Shown here: positions 8,430 to 17,900 of the stretch, piece after piece
How positions within the stretch are numbered: position 1 is the first letter of the stretch
Layout of the letters: each line of letters opens with the position of its first letter
Translations under genes and position numbers: made by a program
Notes under the pieces: model-generated
What the model saw: the letters and a program-made list of their open reading frames with translations, nothing else
Told to the model about the DNA's origin: nothing
The model's database searches: none
NCBI GenBank assembly: GCA_964436305.1
Contig: CAYTCI010000002.1
Coordinates: forward strand, 1 to 64,000
DNA length: 64,000 nt
From: JAKPUX01 sp964436305
GTDB lineage: Bacteria; Zhuqueibacterota; Zhuqueibacteria; Residuimicrobiales; Residuimicrobiaceae
Reading direction: 5' to 3'

Positions 8430-10856
8430 ATGGGATGGAGAGGTGGACGGGCGGCCGCATGCGCCATTTGGCTGGCGCTGGCGCCGGCCGGGCAGCCGGC
8501 CTGGCTGGAGAAAGTCCCGGTCAATCTGCAGCAGCCGGACGGCCGTGAGGTCACGGCCTTTATGACCGGAGATGAATTCTGCAACTGGCTGCACGATGGG
8601 GCGGGATTTCCGCTGCTCAAGCAGGCGGATGGCTGGTATGTCTATGCCCGGCGCACCGGGGAGGAACTGGTGCCAACAGCGCTCCGTGCCGGTCTCGACG
8701 ATCCCTCCGCAGCGGGTCTGACGCCCGGCATTCCCCTGGCTGCTGCGAAACTCGAGGGGGTACGGCGCAAATACTGGCAGGCGCCGGGCCTGGCGACCCG
8801 GATCGCCGCCCAGACCGCGCCCAAGGCGGGGGTGATGGAGAACCTGGTCGTCTTTATCCGCTGCGCCGATGATCCCGAATTCGGCGATGCCACCACCCTC
8901 TACGAAACCTCCTTCAACAGCAGCAGTGCCGGGGTCAACTCGGTCGCCAATTATTTCCGCGAGATCTCCTATCAGCAGCTCTCCGTCCAGTCCCATTTCT
9001 ATCCTGTGCCAGGCAGCATGATTCTGGCGTGGCAGGATTCCCATCCGCGCGGTTACTACAAACCCCTGAGCGACAACCCCCTGGGCTATGCCGACGAGAC
9101 CGAGCGCACCCGCCGGGAGCAAACCCTGATTCGTGACGCTCTCGAGGCGATCAAAAGCCAGATCCCGGCCAACCTTGACCTGGATGCCGATGGCGACGGC
9201 CTGATCGACAATGTGGTGATCATCGTCCAGGGCACCCCCTCGGCCTGGAATACCCTGCTCTGGCCGCATGCCTGGGCTCTCTACCAGTATGCGGTGACCA
9301 TCAACGGCAAGCGGGCCTACTCCTATAACCTGCAAACCCAGAGTTTTGTCAGCAACGGCAGCACCCAGACCCTCGTTCACGAAATGCTGCACAACATCGG
9401 CTTTCCCGATCTCTACCATTACAGCTATGACGGCCTCAACCCGGTCGGGGTCTGGGATGTCATGGCCAGTCCGACCGCGCCGCCGCAGCATCCCGGCGCC
9501 TGGTGCAAGTACAAATATGGCCACTGGCTGCCCGCCCCGCCGGAGATCTCCGGCAACGGCACCTACACCCTAAATCCCCTGACCAGCGCCGGCGGTTGTG
9601 CTTACCGGATTCCCTCGCCGGCTGATCCGGCCGGCGGGCAATTCTATGTGGTCGAATACCGCCGCCGCAGCGACAGCCTCTTCGAGTCGGCGCTCCCCGA
9701 TGCGGGGCTGCTGCTCTATCGCATCGACCAGCGAGATCCCGGCCATGAGGGAGACAGCGCCCTGCCGGACGAGGTCTATATTTACCGGCCGAACGGCACA
9801 CTCACAGAGAATGGCAGCTTGTGGAGCGCCCCCCTGAGTGCCGAATCCGGGCGGACCGCGATCAATGATGGCAGTAATCCGGCCCCCTTTCTCGCCGACG
9901 GCGCTGCCGGCCATCTCGATCTTTTTGCCGTCGGCGCGGCCGGGGAGACGATCTCCTTCTCGCTGGCGATGCAGTTGCCCGAAGCGCCCGTAGCGGCGAA
10001 TCCCGCGAACAGCGCCCGGGATATTCCGCTCTCGGTGGTCTTTTCCTGGCAGGCTGCGGCGGGAGCGCTGACCTACCACCTCCAGGTGGCCGCGGACTCC
10101 ACTTTCAGCCAGCTCCTTGTCGACGAGCCGGCACTCTCGCTGCTCTTCTGGCCGGTTAACGGTCTGCAAGCCGCCACCATCTATTACTGGCGGTTACGCG
10201 CGGCCAGCTCCCGTGGCGCGGGTGGCTGGTCGCCGGCATGGCAATTCACGACCTTGCAGCCGGCCGAGCTGCCGGTGGAACTGCTCTCCTTCTCGGCAGC
10301 GGTCAAGGCCGAGGGGGTCGCTCTGGAGTGGGCCACTGCCACCGAGACCGAAAATTTCGGCTTTGAGATTGAGCGCCGCAGCGGCGAGGGCGAAACGGCC
10401 GGCGCCTGGCGCAAGATCGGCTTTTGCGAGGGGCACGGCAACAGCAGCAGCCGGCAGAACTACCATTTTCTCGACCCCATTCGCTCCGAGGGAACGTACG
10501 GTTACCGGCTCCGGCAGATCGATTTCGACGGCACGGCCTGTTATCATCCCGCGCGCGAGGTGGCCTGGACGCAGCCGCGGGCCTTTGCGCTGGGGGCGAA
10601 TTATCCCAATCCCTTCAATCCGGTGACGACGATCCCCTATGATCTGGCGGCTGATGGCGAGCTCTTTTTGGCAGTCTACAACAGCCGCGGTCAGCTGGTG
10701 CGCCGGCTGGCGGAGGGGGTGCAAGCAGCGGGCTCCTACACGGTGCGCTGGGATGGCTGTGATGCGTCGGGCCTGGCTGTTGCCGGCGGAGTATATTACT
10801 GCGTGCTGCGCAGCGACGGTCAGAGCCAGCGCCGCGCGATGCTGCTCCTGCGCTGA
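8430..10856 (+). CDS. Secreted M6-family metallopeptidase with T9SS type A sorting domain
   Basis: The 808-residue protein starts with a signal peptide (~1-25). The M6 (immune inhibitor A-like) catalytic region contains HEMLHNIGFPDLYHY, with zinc ligands His317 and His321 and catalytic Glu318, followed by the conserved GVWDVMAS. A fibronectin-III-like module (~515-600) follows, then a domain often seen ahead of T9SS tails (VELLSFSA ... FEIERRS). The last ~85 residues are a sorting domain starting NYPNPFNPVTTIPYDL (from residue 724) and ending KVAM-like in RRAMLLLR. It is therefore probably exported by Sec and then T9SS to the surface or medium. A GGAGAGG ribosome site precedes the ATG. Upstream lies a strong sigma-54 promoter. 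Confidence 0.9.
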   Translation: MGWRGGRAAACAIWLALAPAGQPAWLEKVPVNLQQPDGREVTAFMTGDEFCNWLHDGAGFPLLKQADGWYVYARRTGEELVPTALRAGLDDPSAAGLTPGIPLAAAKLEGVRRKYWQAPGLATRIAAQTAPKAGVMENLVVFIRCADDPEFGDATTLYETSFNSSSAGVNSVANYFREISYQQLSVQSHFYPVPGSMILAWQDSHPRGYYKPLSDNPLGYADETERTRREQTLIRDALEAIKSQIPANLDLDADGDGLIDNVVIIVQGTPSAWNTLLWPHAWALYQYAVTINGKRAYSYNLQTQSFVSNGSTQTLVHEMLHNIGFPDLYHYSYDGLNPVGVWDVMASPTAPPQHPGAWCKYKYGHWLPAPPEISGNGTYTLNPLTSAGGCAYRIPSPADPAGGQFYVVEYRRRSDSLFESALPDAGLLLYRIDQRDPGHEGDSALPDEVYIYRPNGTLTENGSLWSAPLSAESGRTAINDGSNPAPFLADGAAGHLDLFAVGAAGETISFSLAMQLPEAPVAANPANSARDIPLSVVFSWQAAAGALTYHLQVAADSTFSQLLVDEPALSLLFWPVNGLQAATIYYWRLRAASSRGAGGWSPAWQFTTLQPAELPVELLSFSAAVKAEGVALEWATATETENFGFEIERRSGEGETAGAWRKIGFCEGHGNSSSRQNYHFLDPIRSEGTYGYRLRQIDFDGTACYHPAREVAWTQPRAFALGANYPNPFNPVTTIPYDLAADGELFLAVYNSRGQLVRRLAEGVQAAGSYTVRWDGCDASGLAVAGGVYYCVLRSDGQSQRRAMLLLR

Positions 10857-10968
10857 AGGAGATAAATTATCTTGCAATTGTCCCCGGTTATGATGAAATT
10901 CTTCTGAAAAGGTGCAGGGTGGTGACCTGTCCCCAACTGGAATTTCATTCAACAGGTGGATACACACG

Positions 10969-13812
10969 GTGAGCGGCAGTCAATCAGAAAAATCCGCTGA
11001 AAAGAGGAGCAGAAGCCGGAGCGCCCTGCGGTCTCCTGCGCCGGCTGATCCGTCACAACCGGGAGCGCCGGAGATCGCCGAACTGCAGCGGGTGCAAGAG
11101 CAGCTGAAGCGCAAGGCCGAAGAGCTGGAGACGATCAACCGGATCGTCGCTCTCACCAATGCCTCGCTCGATCTGGATGCCATCCTGGATACCGCACTGG
11201 AAAGTGTCGTGCATGCCGTTCAGGCTGACATGGGTGTCATCTATTTGTTCAGCCCGGATGAGCCCGAGAAACTCACAACCAGCCGTAATCTGGGGCTGAG
11301 TCCGGACGAGGCGGAAGCGTTGATCCCCCCCCGGGATATTTCCTCGCGGACCTGGCGTGCGATCTGGGAGCGCAAGGTTATCCATGTCCCCGAAGTCAAA
11401 GCCGGTGAGGTTTATCCGCCGATCTTGAGCGTGGGCATCACCAGTTTCGTCACCATCCCGCTCTGGTGCAAGGACCGGCCCCTGGGTTCGCTCAATCTCG
11501 GCATGCGCAATCGCACGCCCTTGCAGCTTTTATCGCCGGAGGCGATGATCAGCATTGGCAACCAGATCGCGGTGGCGATCGATCATGCCGGACTACTGAA
11601 AAATCTGGAGCGTGAGAATGAGGAGCGCCGCAAGGCCGAAGCGGCAGCGCGCGCCAGTGAAACCCTCTATCGCCAGATCATCGATACCTCACCGGAAGCA
11701 GTGGGCTTGACCGACGCTCTGGGGAATTATCAGATCGCCAATGACCGGTATGCCCAGCTTTTCGGCTACGAATCCGCCGCCGACTTTCTCGCTGCCCAGC
11801 CGCAAACAAGCCAGCTGATGACCCCCGAATTTCGTGCCGACCTGACCCTCTGCCAGCAGAGGCTGCAACCCGGCGATTCGATGCGAAACGTCTGCGGCCA
11901 GATGGTGCGGCGGGATGGATCGCTCTTTATGGCCGAGATCAGCGCCTCGATGATCCGCGGCCGGGGTGGGCAGATCGAATCGGTCATCGGCATCGTCCGC
12001 GACATCACCGAACGCCAGTTCATGGAAGAGGCGTTGCGCAAGAGCGAGGAACGCTACCGCACCCTGGCGGAGGCTGCCAATGACATGATCTTCATCATCG
12101 ACGCGCAGGACCGCGTCGTCTACGCCAACCGCTATGCGGCCAACCACTTCCAGGTCGATCCCGAGGCGCTCATCGGCAAACCCCGCGTCCTGCTCTTCAA
12201 CGATGAGGCCAGCAAACACCAGATGCTCAACCTGCACAAGGTGTTCAGGACGGGCAAGCCGATTTACACCGAATCCAGGACCGACTTTCCCGGCCGTACC
12301 CTCTGGCTGGGCACCTGGCTCGCGCCCATCGTCGACAAGCAGGGCATCGTCGTCCAGGTCCTCGGCGTTGCCCGGGATATCACCGAGCACAGGCAGACCT
12401 CTCAGCGCCTCGCCGAATCCGAACAGCGCTTTCGCGACACCATCGAACGCTCGGTGGATGGCTATTACTTCCTCGACATGAACGGGATTTTGCAGGGCTG
12501 GAATGAAGCCTTTCTCAGGATTCTTCAGCTCAGGCCGGAGGAGGTGGAGGGATTGCACATCTTCGCCAACACCACGCCGGAGATCCATACCAAGCTGGCT
12601 GTCTTGTTCGCCAAGGTCAAGAGCGGGCGGAACATCGCCAATGAGGAGATCAACGTTCCGCTGCAGCACGACGAGATCCGCTGGCTCAGTTTCAATGCCC
12701 GCCGGGTGATCAAGGATGGCATCGTTATCGGGGTGGAAGGATTCATGCGCGATATCACCGAACAAAAGTCGGTGGCCGACGCACTGCGGGTCAGCGAGGC
12801 GCGTTACCGTACCCTGTTCGACAGCATCCGCTACGAGGTCTACGCCATGGATCCGGACGGGCGCTACCGCGAGACCAACGCCGCCTTTCAGGAGGCGTGG
12901 GGGCCGGCGCTGGGCCGGACAGTGGCGGAGGTGATCAAGGAGCGCACCGCGGCGCGGAATTTCAAACAGCTGGTCCGGCGGGTTCTCACCACCCAGGTGA
13001 CCGTGCAGGCCTCCTTCTCGATGAAGCGGGCGGGCCTCCTGGTCCATTATTCCGCCACCCTCAGTCCGGTCCTGACCAAGGATGGCCAGCTGATCGGCCT
13101 GGTGGGGATGAACCTGGACGTCACCGAGCAAGTGACGACCCTGGAGAGTCTGCGCCGGGTCTCGATGCGGCTGGTGCAGGTGCAGGAGGAGGAGCGCCGC
13201 CGGATTGCGGCCGAGATCCACGACTCCCTCGGTCAGCATCTGACCGCGCTGCAGCTGGAGGTGGCAGCCGCCAGCCGGTCCCTTGACGCTGTCGGCAAAC
13301 CCTCCCAGGCCATGGCGGCCGCCGTCCGGACGATCGAGGAGTCGATCACCCTGGCGCAGAATCTCTGCTATGATCTGCGGCCGCCGCTGCTCGATGATTT
13401 CGGCCTCGAAGCGGCCCTGCGTGATCAGATCGCCGAATTTCAGGACAAGTGGGATATCCCCATCGAATTCGAGACCGAGGCGCTCGACCATCTGCTCAGC
13501 CGGGATGCGGAGACTGCTTTTTTCCGGGTCACGCAGGAGGCGCTCAACAATGTACTCAAGCATGCCGCAGCCCGTCATGTCCAGATCCGCCTGGGGCGGA
13601 TCCGTCACCAGGTCCGTTTGCAGATCCGGGACGATGGCAATGGTTTCGAGCCACAACGGGTGCGCCGGCTCGACCGCGGCGGCCATTTTGGTTTGATGAC
13701 GATGAAGGAGCGAATCGAATTGCTGGGAGGCGAGTTTACATTGGAAAGCGCGCCGGGCGAGGGGACGACGATCACCGCCCTGCTGCCGGTTGAACCGGGG
13801 GAGAAGATATGA
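10969..13812 (+). CDS. Cytoplasmic GAF/multi-PAS sensor histidine kinase, NarL-partner type
   Basis: I place the start at GTG 10969, preceded by AGGTGG 8-9 nt upstream; an in-frame GTG at 10912 has no such site. The resulting ~947-residue protein has no membrane span. Order: short coiled coil, GAF domain (~40-190), four PAS domains (~205-320, ~330-450, ~455-580, ~585-705; typical ends are RDITERQ, RDITEHR, RDITEQK, LDVTEQV), then HisKA_3 with QEEERRRIAAEIHDSLGQ, phospho-acceptor His751, and an HATPase domain (DDGNGF, GHFGLMTMKERIELLGG). It senses an intracellular or diffusible signal and phosphorylates the regulator encoded next, whose ATG overlaps its stop by 4 nt. Confidence 0.92.
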   Translation: MSGSQSEKSAEKRSRSRSALRSPAPADPSQPGAPEIAELQRVQEQLKRKAEELETINRIVALTNASLDLDAILDTALESVVHAVQADMGVIYLFSPDEPEKLTTSRNLGLSPDEAEALIPPRDISSRTWRAIWERKVIHVPEVKAGEVYPPILSVGITSFVTIPLWCKDRPLGSLNLGMRNRTPLQLLSPEAMISIGNQIAVAIDHAGLLKNLERENEERRKAEAAARASETLYRQIIDTSPEAVGLTDALGNYQIANDRYAQLFGYESAADFLAAQPQTSQLMTPEFRADLTLCQQRLQPGDSMRNVCGQMVRRDGSLFMAEISASMIRGRGGQIESVIGIVRDITERQFMEEALRKSEERYRTLAEAANDMIFIIDAQDRVVYANRYAANHFQVDPEALIGKPRVLLFNDEASKHQMLNLHKVFRTGKPIYTESRTDFPGRTLWLGTWLAPIVDKQGIVVQVLGVARDITEHRQTSQRLAESEQRFRDTIERSVDGYYFLDMNGILQGWNEAFLRILQLRPEEVEGLHIFANTTPEIHTKLAVLFAKVKSGRNIANEEINVPLQHDEIRWLSFNARRVIKDGIVIGVEGFMRDITEQKSVADALRVSEARYRTLFDSIRYEVYAMDPDGRYRETNAAFQEAWGPALGRTVAEVIKERTAARNFKQLVRRVLTTQVTVQASFSMKRAGLLVHYSATLSPVLTKDGQLIGLVGMNLDVTEQVTTLESLRRVSMRLVQVQEEERRRIAAEIHDSLGQHLTALQLEVAAASRSLDAVGKPSQAMAAAVRTIEESITLAQNLCYDLRPPLLDDFGLEAALRDQIAEFQDKWDIPIEFETEALDHLLSRDAETAFFRVTQEALNNVLKHAAARHVQIRLGRIRHQVRLQIRDDGNGFEPQRVRRLDRGGHFGLMTMKERIELLGGEFTLESAPGEGTTITALLPVEPGEKI

Positions 13813-14465
13813 AACCCTGCCGGATCATGCTTGCGGATGATCATGCCCTGCTGCGCGATGGACTGCGGCTGGTGCTCGCCTCCGAGCCCCGATTTGAGGT
13901 GGTCGGCGAGGCGGAGGATGGTCTCAAGGCCGTGACCGTGGCGGCGGAACTCCAGCCGGATATCCTGCTGCTCGATATTCAGATGCCGAACATGCGCGGG
14001 ACCGAGGCCATCCCCGAGATCAAGCGGCTGGTGCCGCAGATCCGCATCCTGGTTCTGAGCATGCACGACCGCGAGAAGTACGTCCTCGAGGCGCTCAAGA
14101 GCGGGGCCGATGGCTATATTCTCAAGAAATCAGCCGCTTCCGAACTGATCTCGGCCCTCCACCACGTGATGGAGGGCGAACTCTATCTCAGTCCGGCGAT
14201 CGCCCGCTACGTGGTGCGGAAACTGGTGCAGGATGATCAGCACCCCCAGATCGGCAAATCGGAGGAGTCGGAACTCTCCGAACGGGAGCGGGCCGTACTC
14301 AAACTGATCGCCGAAGGCCGCTCCAGCAAGGAGGCCGCCGGGCTGCTGAATATCAGCCCCAAAACCGTGGAGACCCACCGCGCCCGTATCATGGACAAGC
14401 TCGGACTGCGTTCGGTCCCCGATCTGGTGCGTTATGCGATCCAGAACGGCCTGGTCGATCTATAA
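13809..14465 (+). CDS. NarL/FixJ-family response regulator
   Basis: The 218-residue protein is a receiver domain (acidic pair Asp10/Asp11, phospho-acceptor Asp56 in LLLDIQMPN, Lys near 106) followed by a LuxR-type helix-turn-helix (~150-212: LSERERAVLKLIAEGRSSKEAAGLLNI, then KTVETHRARIMDKLG). It is translationally coupled to the upstream kinase, so the pair forms a two-component system. The target genes are not evident; a promoter and structured RNA follow immediately downstream. Confidence 0.95.
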   Translation: MKPCRIMLADDHALLRDGLRLVLASEPRFEVVGEAEDGLKAVTVAAELQPDILLLDIQMPNMRGTEAIPEIKRLVPQIRILVLSMHDREKYVLEALKSGADGYILKKSAASELISALHHVMEGELYLSPAIARYVVRKLVQDDQHPQIGKSEESELSERERAVLKLIAEGRSSKEAAGLLNISPKTVETHRARIMDKLGLRSVPDLVRYAIQNGLVDL

Positions 14466-14469
14466 GTTG

Positions 14470-14498
14470 TTGCATTTCTGCAAAAAATACCGTATATT
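14470..14498 (+). promoter_or_regulatory. Promoter TTGCAT-17-TATATT directly after the response regulator gene
   Basis: TTGCAT (14470-14475), a 17-bp spacer and TATATT (14493-14498) start 5 bp after the regulator stop codon. No credible coding region follows on this strand before a terminator at 14637-14708, so it likely drives a non-coding RNA. Confidence 0.55.
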
Positions 14499-14504
14499 GA
14501 CTAT

Positions 14505-14708
14505 GTGACGGGAAAAGAGGCCCGCACCTGCAAACAGGGGAAAATCCCTACAGGACAATACAGAATTTTCCCTATTGTTTTCTTGGCAAACCAGTCGTAT
14601 ATTAATACTGTTAGAAGAAACGTTTCTGCTTGGTTTAATGCCGGGCGTCCCCTCGGTTGTTGGTAACCCCCCTAATTCCAACGCCATGGACGGCTCGGCA
14701 TTTTTTTT
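14505..14708 (+). ncRNA. Candidate small RNA, about 200 nt, family not recognised
   Basis: The segment lies between a good promoter and a strong terminator and has no supported ORF. Pairings visible by eye are AAACCA (14588-14593) with TGGTTT (14631-14636), a small CAGT/ACTG hairpin inside it, and the 12-bp perfect palindrome AGAAACGTTTCT (14616-14627). The palindrome also resembles a LacI-family operator. Length and isolated position would suit a 6S-like or trans-acting RNA, but I do not recognise a known family. Confidence 0.4.
14637..14708 (+). terminator. Intrinsic terminator ending the candidate small RNA
   Basis: AATGCCG (14637-14643) pairs with CGGCATT (14696-14702). Inner pairs are GTCC/GGAC and GTTGG/CCAAC. 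A run of eight T (14701-14708) follows. The orientation suits plus-strand transcription; the minus strand lacks a T run here, so it does not serve the rubredoxin gene. Confidence 0.65.
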
Positions 14709-14727
14709 GCCCTGCCTTTTTTTTACC

Positions 14728-14886
14728 TCATAGCGGATCAAAACGCTCCTTGGCCGCATAGCAAACCGGACAAATCCACTCTTCCGGCAGCTCTTCAAAA
14801 GGCGTTCCCGGCGGAATCCCCCGATCCGGATCCCCGACGAGGGGATCATAGACAAACCCGCAATTCGTGCAAATGTACTGTTCCAT
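14728..14886 (-). CDS. Rubredoxin
   Basis: This 52-residue protein is a classical rubredoxin. The iron ligands are Cys6, Cys9 (YICTNCGFVYDP) and Cys39, Cys42 (EWICPVCYAAKERF), with the usual spacing and the conserved GDPDRGIPPGTPFEELP middle. It is a cytoplasmic one-electron carrier, often serving oxygen or peroxide reduction. The ATG has a perfect AGGAGGAGAGG-like ribosome site. It lies 80 bp downstream of metH on the same strand and may be read from the same transcript, although a 7-bp hairpin (14934-14952) lies between them. Confidence 0.95.
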   Translation of the reverse strand: MEQYICTNCGFVYDPLVGDPDRGIPPGTPFEELPEEWICPVCYAAKERFDPL

Positions 14887-14933
14887 GCCTCTCCTCCTAT
14901 TGGTCGATTCCTTCTCTGTATCCGGTTTGCCGC

Positions 14934-14952
14934 ATCCGGCCAGGAGCCGGAT
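14934..14952 (-). other. GC-rich hairpin between metH and rubredoxin gene
   Basis: ATCCGGC (14934-14940) and GCCGGAT (14946-14952) form a perfect 7-bp stem with a 5-nt loop. There is no T run, so it is more likely a processing or pausing hairpin than an intrinsic terminator. Confidence 0.35.
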
Positions 14953-14966
14953 GGCAGCGCCCCGGT

Positions 14967-17900
14967 TTACTGGATGTTGAAATACTTGGCCTGCGGGTGA
15001 TGCACAACGATCGCCGAAGTGGATTGCTCCGGCTCCATCTGGTCCCCCTCGGTCAGGGTCACGCCGATGCGTTCGGGCCGGAGGAGCGCAAAGAGCTTGC
15101 GATTCTCCGCCAGGTCCGGACAGGCCGGATAGCCGAACGAGTAGCGTGAGCCGCGGTACGTTTGCACGACGAACTCCTCCACGCTCCGGCCATCCTCCGC
15201 GGTGATGCCCAGCTCTTCACGCACCTTGCGGTGCCAGTATTCAGCCAGGGCCTCGGCGCTCTCGACGCTCAGACCATGCAGGAGGAGATACTCCTTGTAG
15301 GCATTCTCCTGATAGAGCCGTTTGGTCTCGGCGGCGGCACGATCCCCGACCGTCGCCACCTGCAGGGCAATGAGGTCGTGGCGGCCTGCAGAGCGGGGGA
15401 GAAAATAGTCGGCGATGCAGCGGTACGGGGCCTGGCGCTCGCGCGGAAAGGAGAACCGCACCCATTCGGTCGCCTCTTCGGGATGGTAAAGGATCACCTC
15501 GTCCCCCTCGCTGTTGCAGGGATAATAGCCATAGACCACCCGCGGCACCAGCAGCTTCTCCTGCCGGCAGCGCGCCTTGAGCGCCTCGAATTCGGGCACG
15601 ACGTGCTCCTCGAGGAGGCGCTGGTACTCCTCAGCGCTGAGTTTGCCGCGGCGGTAGCCCCAGCGGCCGCGGAAGAGGACCGACTCGGTCAGATAGCTGA
15701 AAACGGTGTCGAGATCGATCTCTTCGACGATGCGGTCGCCCCAGAAGGGCGGCACCGGGATCTCGATGTCGCGGCGGATGGGGGCGGATTCGCGGGCCGG
15801 GGCGGCGGCCGGCATCGCTGTGGGGCGAGGAGCCGCCGGGGTTGCGGTGAGGGTGCCCTCGCGAAGGCGGTCCATGGCCGCCAGCCCCTCAAAGGCATCG
15901 GCGCAGTAGACCACCGGCGCATCGTAGAGAGGCGCGCAAACCCCATCGACATAGCTGCGGGTGAGAGCGGCGCCGCCGAGCAGGACGGGGCAATGCAGGC
16001 CGCGGCGCTGCAGTTCCTCCAGGTTCTCCTTCATCACTACCGTCGATTTGACCAGCAGGCCGCTCATACCGAGGGCATCGGCACCGACCTCGAGGGCTTT
16101 CTGGATCATGGTCTCGATCTCGCACTTGATGCCGAGGTTGTAGACCTTGTAGCCGTTGTTGGTGAGGATGATGTCGACCAGGTTTTTGCCGATATCATGC
16201 ACATCCCCGCGTACGGTGGCGAGGACGATGCTGCGTTGTGCGGGGGCCTCGCTGCGGTCCATGAAGGGCTGAAGTTTGTCGACGGCGAATTTCATCACCT
16301 CGGCCGACTGCAGGACGAAGGGGAGCTGCATGCGGCCGCTGCCGAAGAGATCACCGACCTCGCGCATCGCCGGGATCAGCTGGGAATTGATGATCTCGAG
16401 GGCGGAAGCACTCTGCAGCGCCTCCATCAGCATCGGCTCGAGGCCCGAGCGGTTGCCGGCGATGACCCGTTTGCGGATGCGTTCCGTGACCGCGAGCCGG
16501 CTGTCGTCATCGACCGTCGCAGCCGGTTTGCCCGCGCGGCTGTCGAAGTGGCTGATGAAATCGAAAAGGGGATTGTCGCCGCGGTTAAAAATGAGATCAC
16601 GGCAGCGCTCGAGGTCGGCCGCATCGATCTGGAAGAGGGGGATGATCTTTTTGACGTTGACGATGGCCAGATCGAGCCCTGCCTCGACCGCTTCGGCGAG
16701 GAAGACCGAGTTGAGACGCTCGCGGGCATAGGGGGCGAGGCCGAAGGAGATGTTGCTGACGCCCAGGAGGGTGAAAACCCCGGGCAGTTCCGCCTTGACG
16801 CGGCGTATGCCCTCGAGGGTGGCGATGCCGGCGCTCTTGAGCGAGGCGTCACCGCTGCCGAGGGTGAAGGTGAGGGTGTCGAAGATCAGGTCTTCGGGAC
16901 GCAGGCCGTGGCGGCCGACGGCGATGTCGTAGAGGCGGCGGGCGACGGCGAGCTTGCGATCGACCTCGAGGGCCATGCCCTTTTCGTCGATGGTCAGGGC
17001 GATGAGGGCGGCGCCATAGCGTTTGGCGAGGGCGCAGATGGTGTCAGCGCGGGCTTCGCCCTCCTCGAGGTTGATCGAATTGATGACGGCGCGGCCGCCA
17101 TAGCGCTGGAGGGCCGCTTCGATGACGCGGACGTCGGTGGAGTCGATGAAAAGGGGGAGCTGAACCCGGGTTGCGAAGCGGCTGACGGCCTGGCGCATGT
17201 CGGCCAGCTCGTCGCGGCCGGTATAGGCGACGCAGAGATCGACGCCATGGGCGCCGGTCTGCTGCTGTTCGATGCCGACGGTGACCACGCCATCCCAGTC
17301 TTCGGCGAGGAGATAGTCGCGGAAGAGCTTGCTGCCGTTGGTATTGGCGCGTTCGCCGACGTAAAAGGGGGCGGGTTCCTGGCGCAGGGTGACGCCGCTG
17401 AAGAGCGAGGAGACCGCGGCGGCTGGCTGCGGCCGGCGGGGAGGGGGCACGACGCCGGCGAGTTCGGCCGCCAGGCGGCGGATGTAGGCCGGGGTGGTGC
17501 CACAACAGCCGCCGGCCAGCTGCACCCCCTCCTCGCGCACCATTGCTGCCAGAGGACGGACAAAGGCCTCCTCACCCAGGGTGTAGACCATCTCACCGCC
17601 GACATTCTCGGGCAGGCCGGCGTTGGGCTGGCAGAGCACGGCGCCGGGGAATTCCGCGGCGATCTGCTGGATGTAGGGCCGCATCGCCTCGGGCCCGGTG
17701 GCGCAGTTCAGTCCAAGAATCTCGATCCCGTAAGGGGCGAGGGCGGCAAGGACCGCGCTGATCTCGGAGCCAACCAGCAGGGTGCCGGTGGTCTCGACCG
17801 TCACCGAGACCGCCAGCGGCAGATCGCGCCCCAGGCTCTGCATCGCATCGCGGCAGGCGAGCAGGGCCGTTTTGATCTGCAGCAGATCCTGACAGGTCTC

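Noticed and set aside
10912..10968. GTG 10912 as start of the multi-PAS kinase
   Set aside because: It has no ribosome site, while GTG 10969 has AGGTGG at proper distance; the extra 19 residues look non-coding.
14616..14627. AGAAACGTTTCT as a true LacI-family operator
   Set aside because: The match is good but it lies within the transcribed candidate RNA and no LacI-type regulator is encoded in the window; kept only as an observation.
14460..14855. 131-codon open frame on the minus strand over the candidate RNA and rubredoxin
   Set aside because: It is out of frame with the genuine rubredoxin gene (14728-14886) and has no recognisable domain.
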